NCBI GenBank assembly: GCA_032622095.1
Contig: CP136066.1
Coordinates: forward strand, 5,729,784-5,793,783
Source: Siphonodentalium dalli
Lineage: Eukaryota > Mollusca > Scaphopoda > Gadilida > Siphonodentaliidae
Direction of reading: 5' to 3'
Length of the DNA: 64,000 nt
The notes under the pieces are model-generated. The model had not been told where the DNA came from. It saw only the letters and a program-made list of their open reading frames with translations, and ran no database searches. Position numbers and translations under genes: made by a program. Below, piece after piece: positions 22,040 to 33,750 of the stretch (within the stretch, counting starts at the first letter, position 1; every line of letters begins with the position of its first letter).

Positions 22040-23526
22040 GATGGATTGATATTAGTGAGTTTGTGTCCCGCAAGAGAATAGAGTTAGGATCTGTCGTATT
22101 GGGAGTACATTTTTACGGTTTATTCAACATTGTAAGTTGGTCACTGGCCGAAGTTCGCAATTGCATCACCAATCAGAAATGTACACTATATCTTATAATG
22201 CTGACTTAAACAAACACGGAACATTCATATAAACATCATATGAAAAATGCGGTCTAACCGTGAACGCGAGTGGTACCAAGGTCGGCGACGGTAGGATTAA
22301 TAACGGTTAGACGCATCAACGCGGTCGACTAACAGTAATAACTGTGATCAATGTCGGTAATGAAGGTCGAATACTAAGAGCATATACATGTACATGGATG
22401 CATCATGTTGTTATTGAAACACGTTTGACTATCATTCTCAACGACTCCGCCATTTCTGAATCGCAAGGAAATAACCTCTTCCATAAGTATAAACCATATT
22501 CGTGGAATGCTACAATGGCTCTGGTGATCTGATGATCTACATGTATGGATGTTTCAAACTTGATGATACATTAAACAGTGATACATACATGTAGTAATTA
22601 ATAACAATAATTATTTAACAGGCGAGTCTTCTCTCTACGGATGTATTTCCTGGTAGTATGCACACAATCAATCACGAGATCGTAATAGCCCGGCAGATAT
22701 TGTGTTTATTTTTGAAAGAGTTTATTTCCTAGCAAAGCGAAAGCGGTTGAGTAGTTGAGAATGCTGTGACTACATATGTATGAGCACGTTGTTGCCAACT
22801 CATCGGGCAGTTATATAACGGAATTTGCTATAATTTTCTTGAATGTTTCAACCCAAATATATGTGACTGGTACTGATAGATTGTATATGTATATGTATAC
22901 GCATGTGACGTATAACCACTGAACTCTGGTATGCATCAAGACATAAAGTGTACATACAAGTGACTCGTCAATTTCATGCCGCGACTGGACAATTTCTCAC
23001 CAATTCAAATGTTTTAATTTTACATATTAAAATTCGAGTGATATTTGTGATAGCTTTGTTGCTTTATGTCATGAAATTAGGGCCCAATTTGTATGATTTC
23101 GATTGGTCGAAATAAGTATTACTTGTAATTGAAAAGCTTGCTAGAAATAACAGTATTCAATGGTATAATGAGAATATGGATGCGATATTATCCATAAAAA
23201 CACTCTGTGTGAGCTTACCGTTTGTTTATATTATACCGGTACTGCAAAACACTCAACACCGTGGCGATATTTGGAGAGTGATTCAAGATGACCCATTAAA
23301 CACCGAACTCGTGTGGCGAGGATTAGTGAGCGTTATAATTGTATGTTGTAAACAACATGGCGTCAGTTTTGACAACATTTCGTTAGTGGGATCCCCCCTG
23401 TGTTGAATATTTTGCTTACCGCATACTAGTTACGCACTGTACAACATGTTATGTAGCATAATTTGACTTTTGTTTACATAACACGGCCTACGAACTTGAC
23501 AATTACATATTATTTACGCAATATTT
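22040..23526. other. LINE 5' side and intergenic DNA, nothing recognised
   Basis: For the - strand LINE this is the upstream side. Some of it may be its 5' UTR, but its border is not visible. No ORF1-like coiled coil or zinc-finger protein was found, and no other gene. Confidence 0.45.
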
Positions 23527-24102
23527 ATGATGGGTATAAAGAGCAAAATATGTCTATATTTTAATATTCTTTATATTTATTTCGGTTTTAATAGCTGTGA
23601 CAACTTTAAGGGAAGTCGCGATGGAAGTATTGACTGAATCAAACAGTATTCAACAAATATCAAATACCTACCAGTACAAGGTGCATATAGAGTTACCAAC
23701 CTGAATAATTGTCATACTTCTGTGACCTTTTAATTATATGTAACCTCAATTTGACCAATCTAAAGTTGTATGTAAAAACAATGGAACCTTACTGGTAGTT
23801 CGTAGAATTATGGAGCCAAATTTTACTACACCGAGCATTGGTTCTTAAAACCACGTGACGTACACGTTCAGAGAAGCATAAAAATACTAGAGAATAAAGA
23901 AACCGGCACCATCCACCAGCGCCGGAAAAAGGATGCCTGGAAAGAAATTTCTTTGGAAATAAGTAAAATGAAAAAACATAAAAACTAACATAATAATCTA
24001 AAAATACCATCCATTAATGCACACTCAATTGAAAATACAAATGACTAAATTGATTCCTATATTTCCTAAAACATCAGCGGACTAACCGCTAACTAGCCGC
24101 TA
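23527..24102 (+). repeat. Direct repeat, copy 1 (576 bp), left flank of LINE 2
   Basis: Starts at ATGATGGGTATAAAGAGC and ends at AACTAGCCGCTA. The same sequence is found at 26793-27827, where about 459 extra bases sit after GGAAAT. The two are nearly identical over all shared bases; I noticed about one or two differences. The copy ends exactly where the LINE 3' tail begins (TATATTCTTTATT, the inverse of AATAAAGAATATA). Confidence 0.9.
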
Positions 24103-26792
24103 TATATTCTTTATTAGCCTCCATCGAGGAGAGTATTGTATGTTCATATACGGATATTATACAAATAATGTACAGTCTTACACATAAATGATAAATATAT
24201 ACATATTGTGGTATGGTCAACAAGTGTCACTGTACTGAAGCCTCGTGCACTCATGGAGTTAATCAGCTATTTACAGTCACGGTACAGCTACATTCAGTTA
24301 CCGGTAACTAACTTGCAGGCATGCATTAGGAATGTCGATGTGTCCACAATAAAATTGCTATACACCGAAAACAATTCCGAGTCTGCGCAAGTGTCCTCGT
24401 TCCCTAAAATCAGCGAGATAAATTGATTATCAGTTAGATTGCTCAATAAGAGGTAAATGTTCACTCCATATTTGTTCACAATTATGTCCCAATATATGTT
24501 CCGAAAGTGTAGCAGCGCTATCGATTGGCATGCGAACAGAACGTGTACCAGTTCATTTGGATAAGTTTGTCCACAAGAACGACACAGTTTGTTGTTGACG
24601 TATGTTGTTTTGTTCAACAACAGCGCAAGGTGTTTGAGCTGGACCTCGTACTGTCTATTGGCAGAGAGTATCTGCCAGATTGTCCATGGTTTTCTGGGGT
24701 TCTGGTGGCACGTATAGAATGTCGACAAATCATGATCTTGTGATACAGATGTTTGCCAGTGATTCGTATACAGGTCCGACACCCGCGACTTTACTAAAAA
24801 CTTCCACTGTGCCTTCTCTGGGAACGATCCAGTGTCTAAAAATTCTAGAAGGTAATGTTTTAGATCGTATTTTTCTAGAATAGGAAATATTTCAGATACA
24901 AAACCGGAAGCAAGTCTATCGAACAGCATATACTGATATGTTTTCACTAGGAAAATCCTCAGTGGAACGTCATGGTTACGTGGAATGTGAACTAGGTTTT
25001 CGAGGAAGCACAGTTTTCGAATGTCTATCTCTCGCTCTATAGGTAAGAGTCCAAGAAGACCAAGGGCAACATTTGTCCTAGTCCGGGATGGAACAGCCTG
25101 TGTGTTTTTAACGCAGGTTCTGAATCCTCTTTCCAATGTGCATAAAACAGACATTTTGTGTGTAGGCAACAATTCGCACCCATACAAAGCACGTGGGAGA
25201 ACGATGGATGAGATCAGTTTTGCCATTGTTATCGGAGAACACGATTTTGTTGTACGCTGTCCAACTAGCGCAAAGTATGTTCGTCTCATCTTGTCCGCCA
25301 TGCATTCGGCACGGGCCACGTCGCACTTAAATTTTCCTTGGAGAATACCGAGATGAGTGCACTCTTGCGTTTCTGATATCACATCGTTGCCAAGAGTCCA
25401 CGAACGGTTTGCAGAATTATGTCGCTGTATTGACTCGTTGAACACGACGACTTGGCTTTTCGTGATCGAGAAGTTGAATCGCCATTTAACACTATATTCG
25501 TGGCACACGTCGAGCATTTCGTCGAGTCCGCTTTTACTCATGGCAATTAGTGCGATATCGTCAGCTGTCGTAGGACAAGCGCATTGTATGCCTTGTATGG
25601 ATGCACCCTGATTAGACTGTGCCAGTCGCAGCAGAAGGTCATTAACGTAGACCAAATAAAAAAACGGGGACGTCACGGCCCCCTGACGGGATCCTTGTGA
25701 AATGGTGATTGATTCTGATATATGTCCAGTGTGTAATACTTTGCTCACGCAGTTCTGATGCATGTCGTATATGACACGTAGTATTTTGCCACGGATACCT
25801 ATTTTGTGCAGTTTGACTAGTAGTCCGGAGTGCCACAGTTTGTCGAACGCCTTCTGGCTGTCTAAAAAACAAACGTATGCTTTCGATCCCAAGTCACCGG
25901 CGTAACTAATCGCTTCTTGTAGGATGAAAGAAGTCATTGTGCAGCTAATTCCCTTTTGGAATCCATTTTGGAGAGAACTCGGGAATCCAGACATAATGGA
26001 GCTGACTAGAAATCTGTTCAGTAATACACCTTCGAACACTTTATATATAACGGATAGTAGAGTTATTGCTCGGTAGCTGTCGGGATTCTGTTGAGGTTTC
26101 GGAGCGCCTTTGAAGATGGGAACAATTAATCCTATTTTCATCTGTATTGGTATTGATTCCATTGAGATAATGCCATTAAAGAGTTTTGCCAATGCACAGT
26201 AGAGTTCAGTGGGAGCATACAACAAATGTTCATTGACGACTCTGTCTATCCCTCCAGATTTGCCAGGTTTCAACGATTTTATAACAGTAATGATCTCGTC
26301 GGTTAAAATGGGATGTGAGAACATGTCCGCATTGTAATCTGTGTGCAGTGGGCTCAGGATATCTCGAAGAGTTGATTCCACCTCAGCCTCAAAGAATTGG
26401 TCAGCATGAATGTTAGATGAATACAGTGTTGAGAAATAGTTCTGCCAACCTTTTAGAATGTCGCTAGGGACTTTCATCGTAGTACCTTCGAATTCCATAG
26501 TCGAACATAGTTTCGGGCGCTTTGATTTGTCAGAATTGACCTGTTTCCAAAACGAAGACTGATCACATGTTGCGAATTTTTCCAACTCATCAAACATGTC
26601 GCGTTCATGTTGGATGCCTGCCTGTCTGAATGCTCGGCGGAAGTCACGTTTCGAAGCTTTGTATTCAACGTACGACGAGGACAGTTCTGAGTGAACCTTA
26701 CCGTTGCGCATCCATCTGGTTCGGTTTTGCTTTGAGATCTGCAGAAGAGAAGACAATTCGGGTTTCCAGAATGGTTTCAGACATTTTCGAAA
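24103..26792 (-). mobile_element. 5'-truncated LINE insertion (LINE 2)
   Basis: Extent is defined by the flanking direct repeats. The 3' end is at 24103, with an AATAAA signal a few bases from the end on the - strand. The 5' end is at 26792, inside the linker between endonuclease and reverse transcriptase (FRKCLKPFWKPEL). This is the usual outcome of incomplete target-primed reverse transcription. Confidence 0.85.
24294..26756 (-). CDS. LINE reverse transcriptase, 5'-truncated but open (820 aa)
   Basis: The frame is open from the 5' junction (26792); the first methionine is at 26756. Motifs: SYRAITLLSVIYKVFEG (228-243), CFLDSQKAFDKLW (296-308, motif A), SQGSRQGAVTSP (353-364), TADDIALIA (397-405, catalytic ADD box) and CRSCGQTYPNELVHVLFACQ (725-744, zinc-knuckle-like). 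After the last motif come 76 residues, the same tail length as in the LINE at 18608-22039. Both proteins share CTMTS plus QE-x-ISYA before motif A and LKPFW in the linker, so they belong to one clade but are clearly diverged. The endonuclease is missing because the insertion is truncated, so this copy cannot move on its own. The lack of stops suggests a young insertion. Confidence 0.93.
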   Translation of the reverse strand: MSSLLQISKQNRTRWMRNGKVHSELSSSYVEYKASKRDFRRAFRQAGIQHERDMFDELEKFATCDQSSFWKQVNSDKSKRPKLCSTMEFEGTTMKVPSDILKGWQNYFSTLYSSNIHADQFFEAEVESTLRDILSPLHTDYNADMFSHPILTDEIITVIKSLKPGKSGGIDRVVNEHLLYAPTELYCALAKLFNGIISMESIPIQMKIGLIVPIFKGAPKPQQNPDSYRAITLLSVIYKVFEGVLLNRFLVSSIMSGFPSSLQNGFQKGISCTMTSFILQEAISYAGDLGSKAYVCFLDSQKAFDKLWHSGLLVKLHKIGIRGKILRVIYDMHQNCVSKVLHTGHISESITISQGSRQGAVTSPFFYLVYVNDLLLRLAQSNQGASIQGIQCACPTTADDIALIAMSKSGLDEMLDVCHEYSVKWRFNFSITKSQVVVFNESIQRHNSANRSWTLGNDVISETQECTHLGILQGKFKCDVARAECMADKMRRTYFALVGQRTTKSCSPITMAKLISSIVLPRALYGCELLPTHKMSVLCTLERGFRTCVKNTQAVPSRTRTNVALGLLGLLPIEREIDIRKLCFLENLVHIPRNHDVPLRIFLVKTYQYMLFDRLASGFVSEIFPILEKYDLKHYLLEFLDTGSFPEKAQWKFLVKSRVSDLYTNHWQTSVSQDHDLSTFYTCHQNPRKPWTIWQILSANRQYEVQLKHLALLLNKTTYVNNKLCRSCGQTYPNELVHVLFACQSIALLHFRNIYWDIIVNKYGVNIYLLLSNLTDNQFISLILGNEDTCADSELFSVYSNFIVDTSTFLMHACKLVTGN

Positions 26793-27827
26793 ATGATGGG
26801 TATAAAGAGCAAAATATGTCTATATTTTAATATTCTTTATATTTATTTCGGTTTTAATAGCTGTGACAACTTTAAGGGAAGTCGCGATGGAAGTATTGAC
26901 TGAATCAAACAGTATTCAACAAATATCAAATACCTACCAGTACAAGGTGCATATAGAGTTACCAACCTGAATAATTGTCATACTTCTGTGACCTTTTAAT
27001 TATATGTAACCTCAATTTGACCAATCTAAAGTTGTATGTGAAAACAATGGAACCTTACTGGTAGTTCGTAGAATTATGGAGCCAAATTTTACTACACCGA
27101 GCATTGGTTCTTAAAACCACGTGACGTACACGTTCAGAGAAGCATAAAAATACTAGAGAATAAAGAAACCGGCACCATCCACCAGCGCCGGAAAAAGGAT
27201 GCCTGGAAAGAAATTTCTTTGGAAATGGCAGGGAATTTACAAATAGAACCAAAAGACAAACAAAATTATTTTGAGACGTTGTCTTCTTGGCTCTTCATTT
27301 TCACGCTGTGCTAATTAAAAAACCTCAATAATATCATCGAAACTCATTCTGCAGATGTATAAACACCAGCATGAGTCTCCACACAATTATACCCCCAAAA
27401 TATACCTCTATACATGTTGATTGTGGCCGGTGAGTGTTCACGTGAGTGTGACAAATCTGATAAATTGATCAATCACATCATCGACAGCGTGTGTCGTTGG
27501 CGCTAAAGCGAAGATACATTTGCGTTCAGCCACTACCAAATAAACTACCTAGTTTATAAAACAGTCTCGCTTGGTGAATGCCACCCCTGAAGGTTCTGTG
27601 ACTAGGAAATGAATTGAAAATCAGTAGAGAGCTGTTTAATACGGGAAGAAAAATGCAATGATGTATGACAATTCATATTCAAATAAAGAAAAATGAAAAA
27701 ACATAAAAACTAACATAATAATCTAAAAATACCATCCATTAATGCACACTCAATTGAAAATACAAATGACTAAATTGATTCCTATATTTCCTAAAACATC
27801 AGCGGACTAACCGCTAACTAGCCGCTA
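26793..27827 (+). repeat. Direct repeat, copy 2 (1035 bp), right flank of LINE 2
   Basis: Matches 23527-24102 from ATGATGGGTATAAAG to AACTAGCCGCTA, but keeps about 459 bases (27227-27685) missing from copy 1. The missing part is bracketed by AAAT at both borders, as left by a microhomology deletion in copy 1 rather than an insertion in copy 2. The extra part contains a piece of a Harbinger-like element. Confidence 0.88.
27262..27585 (-). mobile_element. PIF/Harbinger-like element 5' fragment (inverse of 42307-42660)
   Basis: The inverse complement matches the + strand at 42307-42660 over long stretches: GGGGTGG-ATTCACCAAGCGA, TTTGGTAGTGGCTGAACGCAAA, TTCGCTTTAGCGCCAA and AATGAAGAGCCAAGAAGACA. 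Its own reading frame has the start MSFDDIIEVF followed by a stop, then LAQRENEEPRRQRL. It is therefore a dead fragment. Confidence 0.75.
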
Positions 27828-28005
27828 ATCCAAGCAAGTAGACCATTACAATTCCGAACCTAAATATTGGCTTATTGTGACGATGAATTGGGCTACAGTG
27901 TGCGTATACATCGAGTGGTGTAGGCACTAGCTCAGTGTGTAAAATGGTCAGGTCGCTACGAATCCGACAAGATTTATTATCATTAATTATTCTAACTTTA
28001 ATTTG

Positions 28006-31000
28006 GGGTCCTATTAAAACCCGACCGCGCCCCACCGCACCCGTCCGCACCTCCCCCGGTGTGGCGGAGTGAGATACGACATGCACTATCATACAGAATA
28101 GACATGTACGTACAACGTTCTAATCCCGGCACTGTTTATCCATAACTTGCGACCGGTTCCGTCAGGTACGCACAAAGCCACCTACCGCACCTCCCCTGGC
28201 TGCCTGACCACGCAAATGGACGTCATATCATTCAGAGAATACCCTTCTGCATCCACGGGCGATAGGACAAATCGCTAGTTAGCGGAAGTGAATTTATTAA
28301 CCCATGCGCTGCTGTCGAATTTGCTATACATGTAAATGTACGCACAAATGCCAAAAAATAACACCCGCCGACTGCACCGCCACCAGAGGACCGAGCCTGA
28401 TTGCATTATCATGCATAATACACCTGTATGTACCAAAGACAGGGATGTGGCTAGAGGGTCTCCGCTGGGGGGTGTCCACCTTGGGAATTTCCAACTGCAC
28501 CCCCCCCCCCCTTGAGTCGGAATCACACCAACACAACTTTTTGCATAATTCCATTTGCACCCCCCCCCTTGATTCTGAATGACAACTTTTTGTATAATTC
28601 CATTTGCACCCCCCCCCCCCTTGTACCTCATGCTCAGGCCTAATTTCCTATATATTCATAACCCACGCTTCTATTTTCCCAGTATGAGAACATTAAGATA
28701 TTTTAACCTGAAAATTGCCCCCAAAAAACAACTAGTGATCTAATTCCAGACAAATGCACACAGCTACCGACAACAGACCAGGAAACACCGGGCCGACCAT
28801 GGTTGTTCGGCCCGGTGTGAGAAAATTTTGAAAACTATACAAGAAAATCGCAAATCCTAGCATCTAGACTGGCCTCAACTGAAGCTTTCCTAGTGTTGGA
28901 AATTTCAAACCTCATGCTCCCCCTCAGGTTGGAAAATTCTTCAACTGATGACCATTTATGTCTACAAGTTTGACCAAATGTAGTAAAATATTGTTTTGCT
29001 AAACTAATTAGCAGTTTTGTATTGGCCATGTGAATGGGACAATGACACACCGGGCCGACCATGGTTCGGCCCGGTGTGCGAAAATTTTGAAATCTGAACA
29101 AGAAAATTGCAAAATCCTAACATCTAGACTAGCCTCAAGCCTTCCTACTGTTGGAAATTTCAAACCCTACACCCCCACTTAGGTTGGAAAATTTCCAACT
29201 GATGACAATTCCAAAGACAATGTTGACCAATTGTATGACAATATTGTTTTCTTAAATTAACTAGAAGTTTTTGACTGGCCACGGGGGAGGGACCAGGACA
29301 CAAGCTTTACAAGTGTTGGAAATTTCCAACCTGTCACCCCCCTAAGGTTGGAAAATTTCCAACTGATGACCATTTCTGTCCAAATTTTTGACCAAAAATA
29401 GGAACATATGCAAATATTGGTCGAAAAACAATAAATTCCCCCCAATAAATTGTTTTATAATCAAACTACAAGTACATTTTCAACCTATTGTTGGTGTGAA
29501 ATTTCGTTGTGGCAGGTATGAAATTTCCAACTATTGAAAATATAGCTCTCTGCTGGGGGGGTGAGACACCCCCCCCCCCCCACACCCCCCCCCTCTAGCC
29601 ACATCCCTGACCAAAGATCCTATCCTCAAGTCGATAGCTCGAGTGGAAACGGCACTGTTAACCCCTAACTTCTGGCCAGTTCCATCATGTACGCAAAATA
29701 ATAAAAAAAAAACACCGACCGCACCTCCTCTAGCTGCCAGACAACGGAAAGGGTCATCATATCATCCAGCGAACACCCTTCTGCGTCCGTGGTCAATCGG
29801 GCAAGTCGCTTGCTGTGGCGAAAGTGAATATATTAACCCATACGCTGCTGTCGAATTCGGTATGAATGCACGCAAAAGAGCCGAAAATAACATCCGCCGA
29901 CCGCACCTCCCATATGTGTCCGGGCGAGATGGGGCATGCATCATCGTGCATAGTAGACCCTAATGTACCTAAGTTCCAATCCCCAAGTCGGTAGCATGAG
30001 CGGAATAACTATAACCTCTACGTGCATTTCATTGGTTATAATAAATCACATATCGTTACCACCGTTATCAACGTATGATATGTTCATCAACATCGTCGTT
30101 TATATATATATTGATGTATGTATCCTCCGGACACGTGCCCCCTCCCACATAGGACAAACCACCCTCGCACATTTTACACAAACACTTTCCCATTATAGAG
30201 TCCTCACTTAAATAGTTAGTTGACAAGAGACATGTGACATACAGATGAATATATCATACGTTGATAACAGTGGTAATGATATAGGAATTATTATAACCAA
30301 TGCCATGTATGTACTGATAATGGTAAAAGTGATTCCACACGAGCTATCGACTTGGGGATTGGAACTTTCGTACATACAGGTCTATTCTGCAACGACATCT
30401 TATCGATAAGGCATCTCGCTCGGTCCCCTGGTTGCGGTGAGGTCGGCTTGTGTTATTTTCGGCGTTTTGCATACATTCATAGCGAATTCGACAGCAGCGT
30501 ATTGGTTAATATTTTCACTTCCGCCACAATTGCGACATGCCCGATCGCCGATGGATGCAGAAGAGTATTCGCTGAATTATATGATGTCCATGTCCGTGGT
30601 CAGACAGCCAGGGGAGGTGCGGTCGGTGGTTTTTTTTTAATTTTAACCGGCCGCACGTTATGGGTTAACAGTGCCGTTTCCACTCGAGCCACCGACTTGG
30701 GGTTGGAACTTTGGTACATACATGTCAATTCTGCACGAGAATACATCCCTCATCTCGCTCGGTCCCCTGGTGACGGTGTTATTATCGGCGTGTCTGCGTA
30801 TATTCATAGCGAATGCGGCAGTAGCGTATGGGTTAATTTATTCACGTCCGCTACAACTAGCTACTTACCGATCTCCCATGGATGCAGAGGGGTATTCGCT
30901 GCATGGTATGATGTCCGTGATCAGACAGCTTTGGGAGGTGCGGTCGGTGTTTTTTTTTTTAGATTGGGGATTTGGTACATATTGGTATAGTGTGTTCAAT

Positions 31001-31112
31001 AGTGCATGCCCCATCTCGCTTGGATCCCTGGAGAGGTGTGATAGGGTGCGGTCGGGTGCGGATGGGAGCGGTCGGGTGCTGTCGGGTGCTGTCGGCTTTT
31101 AGAAGGACAAGA
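28006..31112. mobile_element. Foldback-like element, ~3.1 kb, long repeat-built inverted arms
   Basis: The left end GTCCTATTAAAACCCGACCG and the inverse of the right end GTCCTTCTAAAAGCCGACAG are diverged terminal inverted repeats. Both are followed by CCGCACCC/CCCGAC-rich sequence. Each arm holds copies of a ~350-bp unit with CACTGTTAACC, ACCGCACCTCC, CTTCTGCATCC, TTAACCCATACGCTGCTGTCG and CAAGTCGATAGC. The left arm has units at about 28130 and 29655, the right arm has inverse units at 30350-30690 and 30690-31030. The centre (30004-30350) is itself palindromic (TTGGTTATAATA and its inverse). TAATTTG at 27999-28005 and 31113-31119 may be the target-site duplication. It carries no transposase. 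Foldback and Galileo-type elements have this design. Confidence 0.75.
28440..29610. mobile_element. Non-autonomous hAT-type element, 1171 bp, nested in the foldback element
   Basis: Terminal inverted repeats are exact over 18 bases: CAGGGATGTGGCTAGAGG (28440-28457) and its complement (29593-29610). The target-site duplication is exact over 8 bases: ACCAAAGA (28432-28439 and 29611-29618). CAGGG ends plus 8-bp duplications are diagnostic of the hAT superfamily. Inside are poly-C tracts near both ends and ~260-bp tandem units starting at 28785 and 29047, each headed by a palindrome (ACACCGGGCCGACCATGG and inverse). There is no ORF for a transposase. Removing it restores a continuous arm unit of the host element. 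Confidence 0.95.
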
Positions 31113-31609
31113 TAATTTGCAACATCGTGATATTTGAAATCAATCAAACAAATCAATCACAGAACAATAAAAATGTTGACCCTTTTTGCCTCAGTATATG
31201 CTGCGTGAATGGCTTCATATAAACAATGACAAATTATCATTGCTTATAACAATATCCAATGCAAGATAGATAAATATATACCCAAGTTCTCGAAGACTAG
31301 TGCATGACAGTCATTAGTTCCGCTTTAATGGCTCGGTATATAATGAATTTGTGGCTTCCGATTGGTTGTGGTAAAAATTTCGATGCAAATACTATCCAAT
31401 GCGCATATTAATCTGAATATTCCAGAATCGCAGGTATTTGATGTTGAAAGGCATGTGCCGCATACCGAGAATAATCCGTAGCACATTGTTCAGGCTCACA
31501 AGAATTTCCAGGCAAATGTGTGACTCTAAAATTATGTAGCGTATTTAACTGTCTGTGTACTTCACCACTATGCTCACTGTCTGTGTACTCCACCACTATG
31601 ATCACTGAC
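31113..31609. other. Intergenic, nothing recognised
   Basis: Spacer between the foldback element and the satellite. No ORF or repeat was recognised. Confidence 0.45.
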
Positions 31610-32482
31610 AAGCGGAAACTATTGTAAACACCATCAATTGAAATGTATATTAACTTACGCCTCACGAGCGGTAACTCAATTATAATAAACACCATCAACT
31701 CCAAAGTATATTAACTTATCCACACGAGCGGTAACTCTATTATAATAAACACCATGAACTCCGAAGTATATTAACTTATCCATACGAGCGGTAACTCTAT
31801 TATAATAAACACCATCAACTCCAAAGTATATTAACTTATCCACACGAGCGGTAACTCTATTATAATAAACACCATCAACTCCGAAGTATATTAACTTACG
31901 CCTCACGAGCGGTAACTCTATTGTGAACACCATCAATTCAAATGTATATTAACTGACACCTGTCGTCCGGTAACTCTATTATAATAAACACCATCAACTC
32001 AAATGTATATTAACTTACGCCTCATGAGCGGTAACTCTATTATAATAAACACCATCAACTCCAAAGTATATTAACATATCCACACGAGCGGTAACTCTAT
32101 TATAATAAACACCATCAACTCCGAAGTATATTAACTTACGCCTCACGAGCAGTAACTCTATTGTAAACACCATCAATTCAAATGTATATTAACTTACGCC
32201 TCACGAGCGGTAACTCTATTGTAAACACCATCAATTTAAATGTATATTAACTTACACCTCACGAACGGTAACTCTATTGTAAACACTATCAACTCAAATG
32301 GATATTAACATACACCTCACGAGCGGTAACTCTATTGTAAACACTATCAACTCAAATGTATATTAACTTACACCTGACGTCCGGTAACTCTATTATAATA
32401 AACACCATCAACTCAAATGTATATTAACTGACACCTGACGAGCGGTAACTCTGTTATAATAAACACCATCAATTCAAATCGT
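31610..32482 (+). repeat. 58/62-bp satellite, block 1 (about 14-15 monomers)
   Basis: The monomer runs AACTCTATTGTAAACACC, ATCAATTCAAATGTATATTA, ACTTACGCCTCACGAGCGGT. Two variants occur: TTGTAAACACC (58 bp) and TTATAATAAACACC (about 62 bp). The 86-residue repeated ORF on the - strand is a by-product of the array. Confidence 0.95.
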
Positions 32483-33042
32483 CGCGTCAGAACTAAAGTG
32501 TTCTATCTCCATATTTAAAATTTTGAGGGAAATCGAGTTTAAAGTTTTGACCCTCCCTCCCCCCCTCCGGTTCACATGTTCTCATTCTGTTTTGGAAGAT
32601 AGTACACAGCGGGTATGATAGCTGCTGTAAAAATAATATTATATGACGAGTTTCGAGACAAAACTTGATATCTCGGGTGTTATCACAAATAAACACTTGG
32701 CAGATAGAACAATTTGCGTAAAATTTTCCGTTTTATTTTTCCGTGCTATAGTAGTTTTTGTGTTTTTTAATCGTAAAAACGTGCATAAATCCAAAATCAC
32801 GCCATTCTCTGCGTTATTTTAACCAAATAATTATCCTAGAAATAAGATGTTCATACCTATGAGTGGGAGTATTTCCAACTGGTCGCTTAGCTGGCAATCT
32901 GCAATGTTCGGGTCCCATTGCTTCTATTGAAGGTCAGAGATAGCACATGTTAGCTTTAAAATTTATTTAATCACATGGTACAAAATAATTAGATTCATTG
33001 GTCCAAAGTGGAGATAGAACAATATAGCACTGTCAAAAACTG
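32483..33042. mobile_element. ~560-bp insert in the satellite, copy 1 of 3
   Basis: Interrupts the satellite. Near its ends AGTG-TTCTATCTCCA (about 32500) and TGGAGATAGAA-CAATATAGCACT (about 33015-33035) are inverted, as in a TIR element. Near-identical copies lie at 37073-37639 and 38175-38744. The small ORFs shared by all three show no domain. Confidence 0.75.
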
Positions 33043-33750
33043 AGTTTAATGTATGTTGACTTCGCCTCACGAACAATAACACTACTGTAAATACCATCAA
33101 TTCAAATGTATATTAACTTACGCCTCACGAGCAGTAACTCTATTGTACACACCATCAATTCAAATGTATATTAACTGACGCATCACGAACGGTAACTCTG
33201 TTGTAAACACCATCAATTCAAATGTATACTAACTTACGCCTGACGAACAGTAACTCTATTGTAAACACCATCAATTCAAATGTATATTAACTTACGCCTC
33301 ACGAACGGCAACTCTATTGTAAACACCATCAATTCAAATGTATATTAACTTACGCCTCACGAGCGATAACTCTGTTGTAAACACCATCAACTCAAATGAA
33401 TATTAACTTACGCCTCACGAACGGTAGCTCTATTGTAAACACCATCAATTCAAATGTTTATTAACTTACGCATCACGAGCGGCAACTCTATTGTAAACAC
33501 CATCAATTCAAATGTATATTAACTTACCCCTCACGAGCGGTAACTCTATTGTAAACACCATCAATTCAAATGTATATTAATTTATCCACACGAGCGGTAA
33601 CTCTATTGTAAACACCATCAATTCAAATTATATTAACATACGCCTCACGAGCGGTAACTCTATTGTAAACACCATCAATTTAAATGTATATTAACTTACA
33701 CCTCACGAACGGTAACTCTATTGTAAACACTATCAACTCAAATGTATTAT
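33043..33750 (+). repeat. 58-bp satellite, block 2 (about 12 monomers)
   Basis: Same monomer as block 1. It breaks off inside a monomer (AAATGTATTAT) where the 454-bp repeat element begins. Confidence 0.95.

Noticed and set aside
23527-27827. LTR retrotransposon with 576-bp LTRs
   Set aside because: The enclosed protein is a LINE reverse transcriptase with a C-terminal zinc motif and no gag, protease, RNase H or integrase. The repeats lack TG...CA ends and the LINE is 5'-truncated.
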